Source: Anaerolineaceae bacterium (GTDB taxonomy: Bacteria > Chloroflexota > Anaerolineae > Anaerolineales > Anaerolineaceae). Taken from it: a DNA stretch of 6,460 bases. The stretch is from the NCBI GenBank assembly GCA_003158355.1, contig PMIV01000109.1:1-6460 (forward strand), read 5' to 3'. Made by a program: the position numbers and the translations under genes. Position 1 is the first letter of the stretch; each line of letters begins with the position of its first letter. Below the pieces are notes generated by a model that worked only from the letters and a program-made list of their open reading frames with translations, made no database searches and was not told the origin of the DNA. Positions 1 through 4,537 of the stretch are shown in pieces.

Positions 1-33
1 GCTAGGTTCGAAGTTCGAGTCTTCGACGAGGAG
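1..33 (+). tRNA. 3' end of a tRNA, probably tRNA-Asn (partial)
   Basis: The window cuts into a tRNA gene. A complete T arm is visible: a 5-bp stem cgaag/cttcg (9-13 with 21-25) closes the 7-base loop TTCGAGT (14-20). It is preceded by a five-base variable loop (4-8) and followed by the 3' acceptor strand acgagga (26-32) and discriminator G (33). CTA follows, so CCA is not encoded and must be added after transcription. An acceptor ending in AGGA plus G73, which implies a 5' end starting TCCT, fits bacterial tRNA-Asn. The anticodon lies outside the window, so the identity is inferred while the tRNA call itself is firm. Confidence 0.75.
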
Positions 34-43
34 CTATTGACCA

Positions 44-83
44 AAAATGACACGTCAGTGTTCACACGTGTCATTTTATTTTT
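44..83 (+). terminator. intrinsic terminator of the first tRNA
   Basis: A perfect 12-bp stem pairs 44-55 (aaaatgacacgt) with 66-77 (acgtgtcatttt) across a 10-base loop. It runs into a T-rich tract to about 83. It begins 10 bases after the tRNA 3' end and separates that gene from the tRNA-like gene at 124. Confidence 0.8.
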
Positions 84-96
84 AATTATGTATAGT
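68..96 (+). promoter_or_regulatory. candidate promoter of the class II tRNA-like gene
   Basis: TATAGT (91-96) is a good -10 element. GTGTCA (68-73), 17 bases upstream, matches four of six bases of TTGACA. The -35 would lie in the 3' arm of the preceding terminator. Transcription would start near 103, exactly where the hairpin before the tRNA-like gene begins. The -35 is weak, so this is a proposal. Confidence 0.35.
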
Positions 97-102
97 ATTT
101 TT

Positions 103-120
103 ACTATGCTTTTGCATAGT
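103..120 (+). repeat. perfect hairpin directly 5' of the tRNA-like gene
   Basis: actatgc (103-109) and gcatagt (114-120) form a 7-bp perfect stem around a TTTT loop and end three bases before the tRNA body at 124. A competing helix is possible between tagta (93-97) and tacta (102-106), so the leader has two mutually exclusive folds. If transcription starts near 103, the transcript would begin with this hairpin, leaving only a three-base linker for 5' processing of the tRNA. Confidence 0.5.
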
Positions 121-123
121 TTT

Positions 124-209
124 GGAGAGGTGGCCGAGTGGTTGATGGCGCCGTATTGATAATACGGTAAAACCGCAAGGTTTCGCGGGTTCGAATCCTG
201 CCCTCTAAA
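124..209 (+). tRNA. class II (Ser-type) tRNA-like gene with GAT anticodon and broken acceptor end; possible pseudo-tRNA
   Basis: The fold is clear. Acceptor 5' strand ggagagg is 124-130. The D arm gcc/ggc is 133-135 with 147-149, its loop carrying GAGTGG. The anticodon stem ccgta/tacgg is 151-155 with 163-167 around TTGATAA, giving anticodon GAT at 158-160. The long variable arm aaacc-GCAA-ggttt is 170-183. The T arm gcggg-TTCGAAT-cctgc is 185-201. The acceptor and D-arm sequence and the variable arm are those of bacterial tRNA-Ser, and TTGATAA is one base away from the Ser(GCT) loop TTGCTAA. A tRNA-Ile would normally have a short variable loop. The 3' acceptor strand reads cctctaa (202-208) where cctctcc is expected, leaving pairs 1-72 and 2-71 as G/A mismatches. 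The discriminator is A instead of the Ser-type G, and position 21 is T instead of the usual A. It lies between two terminators. It is either a decaying tRNA-Ser(GCT) copy or a non-canonical tRNA. Confidence 0.8.
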
Positions 210-216
210 ATTCTGT

Positions 217-257
217 AAAACAACGTGAGTTTATTTTTCATGTTGTTTTATTTTTTT
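217..257 (+). terminator. intrinsic terminator of the class II tRNA-like gene
   Basis: An 11-bp stem pairs 217-227 (aaaacaacgtg) with 239-249 (catgttgtttt), with one G-T pair and an 11-base loop. It is followed by TATTTTTTT to 257. It begins eight bases after the tRNA body, which implies the tRNA-like gene is, or recently was, its own transcription unit. Confidence 0.8.
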
Positions 258-258
258 C

Positions 259-651
259 CACTCCAAAAACTGCTGGTATTCTTCAAATCCCTGATCAAAA
301 TTTTCTTTGTTTTCCCATTTTCAAACATTTAAACTGACTTTTTAATAGCTAAATTTTATTGCTTTAAATTTCCCCAAAAACGGTTGCGAATATCAATAAA
401 AAATACTATTGTCCCTGAAAACAGATTAATTTGGCCCAAGCAATGGCATTACCTTTAATACCAGATAAAACTCCTAGAATTTGGATAAGTGTCACTTTGC
501 TGCAATAATAGAATCAATATATAGGCTGAATGAGAAGTGATATAAAAAGAGTCAAATCCTTTCTCCCTTTGATGGGCAGCTTTTTTTTTGATTTTCTTCG
601 TTTCGCGGACTGCCGCGCCTTTTACCGGTCAAAATGTCCTTTTTAAAGGCC
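259..651. other. AT-rich intergenic region with no recognised gene
   Basis: About 390 bases without a convincing reading frame on either strand; only very short frames lacking ribosome binding sites occur. Two local structures stand out. A run of nine T lies at about 581-589. A GC-rich hairpin cgcgg-actg-ccgcg lies at 604-617, followed by CCTTTT, and has no gene upstream to terminate. I see no transposon ends, tandem repeats or recognisable gene remnant. Confidence 0.6.
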
Positions 652-657
652 TATAAT
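652..657 (+). promoter_or_regulatory. candidate -10 box for the FMN reductase gene
   Basis: A perfect TATAAT lies 63 bases before the start codon at 720. The base 17 upstream begins TCAAAA (629-634), a poor -35, and there is no TG extension, so the promoter is tentative. It would give a leader of roughly 55 bases. Confidence 0.35.
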
Positions 658-719
658 TAAGGGAAGAACTGATCTGTAAAGAAAGTATACGCAACATTTT
701 TAATTCAATGGAGTAAATA

Positions 720-1271
720 ATGAGTCAGTACAAGATTGCAGTTATTATTGGGAGCCTTCGCAAAGAATCGTTAAATCGCAGGTTGGCGGATGCGCTGGTT
801 AAACTGGCGCCTCCGGAATTCACTTTTGAAAAGGTAAACATCGGCGATTTGCCGCTCTATAACCAGGATGATGAAGAAAATCCGTCCGAAGCGGTTAAGC
901 TCTTCAAAGAACAGCTCAAGGCAGCACAGGGCTTGATCTTTGTGACCCCTGAATATAACCGTTCGATCCCGGGAGTGCTCAAGAATGCGATCGATCTCGG
1001 ATCACGCCCAAGAGGTCAAAACGACTGGGCCGGAAAACCGGCAGGGATTCTGGGAGTATCGATCGGAGCCATCGGAACGGCATTGGCGCAGCAGCATTTG
1101 CGCAATATTCTGGTTTTCCTCAATGTGCCTACGCTTAGTCAGCCCGAAGCCTTTATCCAGATGAAAGAAGGGCTTTTTGATGAAAACAGGGAAATTGGCG
1201 CTGGCAGCAAACAATTTTTACAGAACTGGATGGATCAATATACTGTATGGGTGAAAAAGATTACTGCGTAA
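720..1271 (+). CDS. NADPH-dependent FMN reductase (flavodoxin-like NAD(P)H:acceptor oxidoreductase)
   Basis: A cytoplasmic flavoprotein of 183 residues, the usual length for the NADPH-dependent FMN reductase family, which includes E. coli YieF/ChrR and the azoreductase-like quinone reductases. The N-terminal strand IAVIIGSLRKESLNR (6-20) carries the FMN-phosphate loop. The motif PLYNQD is at 45-50. PEYNRSIPGVLKNAID (77-92) is the highly conserved isoalloxazine-contacting segment of the family. A GAIGTALAQQHLR segment follows near 115-128. Family members use NAD(P)H to reduce FMN, quinones, azo dyes or chromate; the physiological acceptor cannot be told from sequence. The start is set by GGAG at 710-713, six bases upstream. 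It is a single gene with its own terminator at 1339, probably an oxidative or electrophile stress enzyme by analogy. Confidence 0.93.
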   Translation: MSQYKIAVIIGSLRKESLNRRLADALVKLAPPEFTFEKVNIGDLPLYNQDDEENPSEAVKLFKEQLKAAQGLIFVTPEYNRSIPGVLKNAIDLGSRPRGQNDWAGKPAGILGVSIGAIGTALAQQHLRNILVFLNVPTLSQPEAFIQMKEGLFDENREIGAGSKQFLQNWMDQYTVWVKKITA

Positions 1272-1338
1272 ATTGATCCTTGATTTCGCCAGTAAAGATT
1301 GTTCCGGAATATTTGAAAAAAGGAATGCAGAAACTTCG

Positions 1339-1363
1339 AAGACACCTGAAAGGGTGTCTTTTT
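1339..1363 (+). terminator. intrinsic terminator of the FMN reductase gene
   Basis: An 8-bp stem aagacacc/ggtgtctt (1339-1346 with 1353-1360) has a six-base loop and a T run to 1363. It lies 67 bases after the stop codon. The stem core GACACC/GGTGTC recurs in the terminator at 2896. Confidence 0.85.
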
Positions 1364-1409
1364 GGTTCATCGCTTCGACCTAGCAATGCTGAAGGCTTGG
1401 CGGTGCGGA

Positions 1410-1415
1410 TATAAT
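1410..1415 (+). promoter_or_regulatory. candidate -10 box for the DUF3048 lipoprotein gene
   Basis: A perfect TATAAT sits in the gap between the FMN reductase terminator and the lipoprotein gene. No good -35 is visible 16-18 bases upstream. If used, it gives a leader of about 170 bases that includes the GC-rich hairpin at 1508-1523. Confidence 0.3.
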
Positions 1416-1507
1416 GATATTACAGAAGAATAAAAGGGGAAAATAACGAAAGGACAGAGTCTGCCGCAAGAAGAGCAGGTCAAGTAATTTCTTAGATTCC
1501 GGATGGT

Positions 1508-1523
1508 TGCGGGGTTTCCCGCA
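1508..1523 (+). repeat. GC-rich hairpin in the leader of the lipoprotein gene
   Basis: tgcggg (1508-1513) and cccgca (1518-1523) form a perfect 6-bp stem around GTTT. No T tract follows, so it is not an intrinsic terminator. The rest of the gap 1364-1580 holds nothing else I recognise. Confidence 0.4.
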
Positions 1524-1591
1524 GCTTGCAGGATCCAAACTTACAAATCGGTTCAATGGGGGATTGTTTGTAAGGAACACAAGGAGAGATC

Positions 1592-2839
1592 ATGAAAAAA
1601 ATGAATAAGGCCGCGCGGTTTATAGCGATGGCTCTGGTTTTAAGTATGGTTCTGGCAGCGTGCCAGACTGTTTCTGCCAGCACACCTACTCAGACAACAG
1701 TTGCTACTGAAACAGTTCAAACCGCAACAGTTCAAACTGTAACAGTAATGCCAACTACACTGGTCCTTCCGAGTGCGACGGCGATAGCTATGTCCACGGC
1801 GACCCCCGCACCGATCGAGGTGCAATATGGACCGACGAATTTCCCTGGGAACGTTGACCCTTTGACCGGGCTGGTGGTTTCTGACCCTGCCATTTTGAAC
1901 CGGCGTCCGGTGATGATTAAGGTATCCAATTTTCCGCGGGAGGGTAGACCTCACGCGGGTCTCTCCAAAGCAGACATTGTCTTTGATTATTCAACCGGCG
2001 GGGGCTGGAATCGGTATTTAGCCCTTTTTTACGGCCAGGATTCGGATCAGGTTGGCCCCATGCGCTCCGGGCGATATATCGATCAATGGTTGGTGAGCAT
2101 GTATCAGGGTGTCTTGGGGATGATGTTTGCTTATGCACCTGAAAAAGCTGAAATTGACAGCCGCCTGGGTCAATCTCGGGAGATCAGCGGCACCACGAAT
2201 ACCTGCCCCGCTATTTGTGATAAGGGATATGGAATTTCTGAGATCAACTGGTTTGCCAACACCGCAGAAATGAGCAAGTATTATGCGAAATTTGCCGACG
2301 CCTCAAATACAAAACCGGTTTTAGATGGAATGTCCTTTACCTCAGTGGCTCCTGCAGGCGGGACGGTCGCTACAGAATTGACCATGCACTTTGGCGGTAA
2401 CAATGAAGGCCTGTGGAAGTACGATGCCGCGCTAAAGAAGTACTTACGCTGGATCGATAACCAGGTGAATGACACGACCTATAACATGATTCCACAGGTA
2501 GACCGCAATACCAGCCGACAATTGGCATTCTCAAATGTAATCGTAGTTTTTGCGAAATATACCACCTTGAACAGCAAAGATAGCATCCATAAGGTGGCGC
2601 TGGCTGGAGCTTCAGGCAAGGCCCTGGTCTTCCGCGATGGAAAGGTCTATGAAGGCAAATGGCAGGGTAGCACTGGCAGCGCTCCGCTGCAATTCTTTAA
2701 CGCTGCCGGAAATTTAATGGAATTGCAGCCTGGCAATACCTGGATTTCGATTACCGGTGATATCTCAACCATTGCTCAAGATCAACCCGGGATCTATAAA
2801 ATTACCTTCCGTAAAGCGGCTTATCAGGCCGGGAATTGA
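1592..2839 (+). CDS. DUF3048 (YerB-like) lipoprotein
   Basis: A secreted, lipid-anchored protein of 415 residues. The N-terminus is a lipoprotein signal peptide: a basic start, a hydrophobic stretch (10-22), then the lipobox LAAC with Cys24 as the lipidated residue. A Thr/Val/Ser-rich linker of about 60 residues follows, suited to spanning the wall or envelope. The DUF3048 N-terminal domain begins at VDPLTGL (88-94) and shows the family signatures NRRPVMIKVSN, PHAGLSKADIVFDY and VGPMRSGR (154-161). The DUF3048 C-terminal domain runs from about 285 to 410, with NVIVVF, a DGKVYEGKW segment and GNTWISI. The family is widespread in Bacillota and Chloroflexota (B. subtilis YerB), and I know of no enzymatic activity that can be assigned. 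AAGGAG at 1581-1586 is five bases from the chosen ATG and too far from the alternative Met4. It stands alone and is convergent with the aldo/keto reductase. Confidence 0.93.
   Translation: MKKMNKAARFIAMALVLSMVLAACQTVSASTPTQTTVATETVQTATVQTVTVMPTTLVLPSATAIAMSTATPAPIEVQYGPTNFPGNVDPLTGLVVSDPAILNRRPVMIKVSNFPREGRPHAGLSKADIVFDYSTGGGWNRYLALFYGQDSDQVGPMRSGRYIDQWLVSMYQGVLGMMFAYAPEKAEIDSRLGQSREISGTTNTCPAICDKGYGISEINWFANTAEMSKYYAKFADASNTKPVLDGMSFTSVAPAGGTVATELTMHFGGNNEGLWKYDAALKKYLRWIDNQVNDTTYNMIPQVDRNTSRQLAFSNVIVVFAKYTTLNSKDSIHKVALAGASGKALVFRDGKVYEGKWQGSTGSAPLQFFNAAGNLMELQPGNTWISITGDISTIAQDQPGIYKITFRKAAYQAGN
1711..1737 (+). repeat. 15-base-period direct repeat in the lipoprotein linker
   Basis: aacagttcaaac occurs at 1711-1722 and again at 1726-1737, coding for successive TVQT units in the Thr/Val-rich linker. 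It is a short in-frame duplication that could let linker length vary by five residues. Confidence 0.6.
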
Positions 2840-2895
2840 GCCATCACGCGAAGGGACGATTAACTATTACTGATTAATAGCGGCTATTTAAATCC

Positions 2896-2929
2896 AAAAC
2901 GACACCCATCATCAAAAGGGTGTCGTTTT
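2896..2929. terminator. bidirectional terminator between convergent genes
   Basis: A perfect 12-bp stem pairs aaaacgacaccc (2896-2907) with gggtgtcgtttt (2918-2929) around a 10-base loop. Because the stem has A's on one side and T's on the other, it gives a short U run in either direction. It can serve the lipoprotein gene (stop at 2839) and the aldo/keto reductase gene on the other strand (stop at 2951). A weaker 6-bp stem ctatta/taatag lies at 2864-2880. Confidence 0.85.
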
Positions 2930-2950
2930 AAGTTAACCAAATCTGTTCTA

Positions 2951-3931
2951 TTATGGCATTTCGCTGCCGCGGGCAGTCGCGAACAGGCGATACCATTCAT
3001 TGCGGCTCAGGGTCACTTCAAGCGACTTCGCATCAGCGGCCAGGCGTTCAGGGCGGGTGGTGCCGGTCACCGGGATGATCCTCGCCGGATGCATCAGCAG
3101 CCAGGCGAGGACTACTGCATCTGCGGGCACAGAGCGGGCTTTAGCGTATTGCTTGACAAGGGCGGCGGTCTTCTGCACATTTTCTGGGGCCTGAGAGGTA
3201 TCCCCTCCGCTCAGAATGCCCTGGTCAAGGCTCCTCCAGGCTTGCAGACCAACACCTTTCAGACGGCAGTATTCCAGCACACCCTCCCAACCGTCAGGGT
3301 AGGTCGGTGAATTTTGGTTGAACGAAATGCCCACTTCGGCAAAGCCGTTGTGGAGCAGGCTCATCTGCAGTTGGTTTGCCACCAGCGGATCGGGAAGGAA
3401 GCTCTGCAGATATTCCATCTGGAAGCGGTTCTGGTTGGAGACGCCGAAGTAATGCACCTTACCGGCCTTTTTCAGTTCGGCAAAAGCGCGGGCGATCTCC
3501 TGGCCGTCCCAGAGCACGTCCGGGCGGTGCAGCAGCAGGATGTCGAGGTAATCGGTGTGCAGACGGCGCAGGCTGCCCTCGACGCTGGCCATGATGTTCT
3601 CATAACTGAAGTCGAAACGCTGCGGGCTGCCCGGGGGATCATCGACCCACCGGATGCCGCACTTCGATTGGATCACGATCTTCTCACGCAGGCTGGGGTG
3701 AGCCTTTACTACTCGGCCGAATACCTCTTCGGCTTTGCCATACGCATAGATGTTGGCATTGTCAAAGAAGTTAATACCCTGTTCCAGGGCTGCTTCGAGA
3801 AATTCGTTCGCCTGCTTCTCGTGTTCTTTGGTCAGGGGAATGCCTTTTTCCCAACCGCCGCCCAAACCCATGCAGCCGGCGCAAAGACGGGATACCGTTA
3901 AATCAGTGTTTTGTAACAATAATTTTTCCAT
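2951..3931 (-). CDS. aldo/keto reductase, YdhF-like
   Basis: A cytoplasmic NADPH-dependent aldo/keto reductase of 326 residues, the normal length of the (beta/alpha)8 family. The catalytic tetrad is complete: Asp57 and Tyr62 in FFDNANIYAYG, Lys90 in IVIQSKCG and His135 in LLLHRPD. Other landmarks are GKVHYFGVSN, LQAWRSLDQGILSGG and the cofactor-binding end segment IIPVTGTTRPERL. SKCG, LHRPD and the C-terminal EWYRLF-type ending most resemble E. coli YdhF. The substrate, some aldehyde or ketone, cannot be predicted. The frame is open to 4060, but I start at 3931: GAGG lies nine bases upstream of this ATG, the residues before it do not look like AKR sequence, and a strong promoter lies inside the longer frame. 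The gene looks clearly richer in G+C than its neighbours, especially around 3480-3600. Confidence 0.93.
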   Translation of the reverse strand: MEKLLLQNTDLTVSRLCAGCMGLGGGWEKGIPLTKEHEKQANEFLEAALEQGINFFDNANIYAYGKAEEVFGRVVKAHPSLREKIVIQSKCGIRWVDDPPGSPQRFDFSYENIMASVEGSLRRLHTDYLDILLLHRPDVLWDGQEIARAFAELKKAGKVHYFGVSNQNRFQMEYLQSFLPDPLVANQLQMSLLHNGFAEVGISFNQNSPTYPDGWEGVLEYCRLKGVGLQAWRSLDQGILSGGDTSQAPENVQKTAALVKQYAKARSVPADAVVLAWLLMHPARIIPVTGTTRPERLAADAKSLEVTLSRNEWYRLFATARGSEMP

Positions 3932-4031
3932 AAGGTTCATCCTCAGGTGTGAAAAGTTGAATTTACCACGAATAACGTTGCCATTCATCCAGATGCAACC
4001 GATGAACAAACAAAGTGCACTAACTAGATTG

Positions 4032-4060
4032 ATTCTATTGTGATTGGGAACGGATGTCAA
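4032..4060 (-). promoter_or_regulatory. sigma-70 promoter of the aldo/keto reductase gene
   Basis: Read on the minus strand, a perfect TTGACA (4060-4055) is followed after exactly 17 bases by TAGAAT (4037-4032). Transcription would start near 4025, giving a leader of about 94 bases before the ATG at 3931. This is the best promoter in the window and excludes the upstream ATGs of the open frame as main starts. Confidence 0.8.
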
Positions 4061-4172
4061 ATAAGGGTTAGATCCGTACCAACCGAATCATATTTAAAAA
4101 GAGTGTTTCATAATGCGACCAGTTTTGCATATGAAAATCATCCAGTTTTTTTTTAGCCAGAAGTGATGCAGG

Positions 4173-4445
4173 TTAAATCCCCGCGTTGCTCAGGCTTTCC
4201 AACAGCTCCGAGATCGCGGCAGTGAGATTGGGATGGGTTACCTCGAAGTGATCAAGTGCGTTTTGCAGGTTTTTGATGGTAGATGGACGTACCTGTGATT
4301 GAGATTCCTCTGAACGGTTAAGCAGTGATTGAATATCAGCTTCAAGAGCGCGCAGCAGGTCGGTACCTTTTTCATCAACTGCCTTTGTGTTTTTTATCTC
4401 CTCGTGAAGCTGATTGAGAAGTTGGTCTAACCCTTTTTTGTCCAT
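4173..4445 (-). CDS. small DUF4404 family protein
   Basis: A soluble, probably all-helical cytoplasmic protein of 90 residues. It resembles DUF4404: an N-terminal LDQLLNQLHEEI helix, a central LLRALEADIQSLL helix, and the family's typical ending FEVTHPNLTAAISELLESLSNAGI-like (about 66-90), of which HPNLTAAI and the terminal NAGI are the most recognisable parts. The function of the family is unknown to me. The frame is open upstream to 4553, but the ATG at 4445 is preceded seven bases upstream by AGAGG and gives the normal family length, whereas the longer start would run through the promoter region. It is divergent from the GT-C gene, from which it is separated by 92 bases. No clear terminator lies between its stop and the aldo/keto reductase promoter on the same strand. 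Confidence 0.8.
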   Translation of the reverse strand: MDKKGLDQLLNQLHEEIKNTKAVDEKGTDLLRALEADIQSLLNRSEESQSQVRPSTIKNLQNALDHFEVTHPNLTAAISELLESLSNAGI

Positions 4446-4476
4446 TGAAATACCTCTTTCTTGTAACCTATGGTTA

Positions 4477-4485
4477 ATTCTAGCA
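4477..4485 (-). promoter_or_regulatory. extended -10 promoter of the DUF4404 gene
   Basis: On the minus strand the sequence reads TGCTAGAAT (4485-4477), an extended -10 element. The corresponding -35 position (about 4505-4500) is poor, as is common with extended -10 promoters, and lies in the palindrome at 4494-4508. The start would fall near 4470, 25 bases before the ATG. Confidence 0.45.
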
Positions 4486-4493
4486 CGCTTGAT

Positions 4494-4508
4494 CAAAAAT
4501 GATTTTTG
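4494..4508. promoter_or_regulatory. palindrome between divergent promoters, possible operator
   Basis: CAAAAAT-G-ATTTTTG is a perfect 15-base palindrome. It covers the -35 positions of both divergent promoters (4477-4485 on the minus strand and 4526-4531 on the plus strand), where a single bound protein could affect both genes. A/T-rich palindromes occur by chance more often than mixed ones, so the confidence is low. Confidence 0.35.
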
Positions 4509-4525
4509 CCTGTAGAAAAAAGGCA

Positions 4526-4531
4526 TAAAAT
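4526..4531 (+). promoter_or_regulatory. -10 box giving a leaderless GT-C transcript
   Basis: TAAAAT ends six bases before the ATG at 4538, so transcription would start at or next to the A of the start codon. This TANNNT-six bases-ATG arrangement is the known signature of leaderless genes. No Shine-Dalgarno sequence is correctly placed; the nearest AAAGG is about 14 bases from the ATG. Confidence 0.45.
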
Positions 4532-4537
4532 GAGTAT

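Noticed and set aside
1..260. tRNA-flanked integration (att) site with a mobile element
   Set aside because: No integrase, no direct repeat of a tRNA 3' end and no foreign gene content are visible in the window; only the abrupt end of the tRNA-like acceptor hints at it.
450..510. A short frame around 443-508 in the AT-rich gap
   Set aside because: It is only about 21 codons long from its ATG, has no ribosome binding site and no recognisable sequence.
604..617. GC-rich hairpin as a terminator
   Set aside because: No gene lies upstream on the plus strand within reach and the following T run is only four bases after CC.
3314..3901. A 195-codon open frame on the plus strand opposite the aldo/keto reductase
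   Set aside because: It is antisense to a gene with a complete catalytic tetrad, lacks a ribosome binding site and domain resemblance, and long antisense frames are expected in G+C-rich coding DNA.
3932..4060. N-terminal extension of the aldo/keto reductase including a hydrophobic stretch that could pass for a signal peptide
   Set aside because: The strong promoter lies within it, the 3931 ATG has a ribosome binding site, and cytoplasmic NADPH-dependent AKRs do not carry such extensions.
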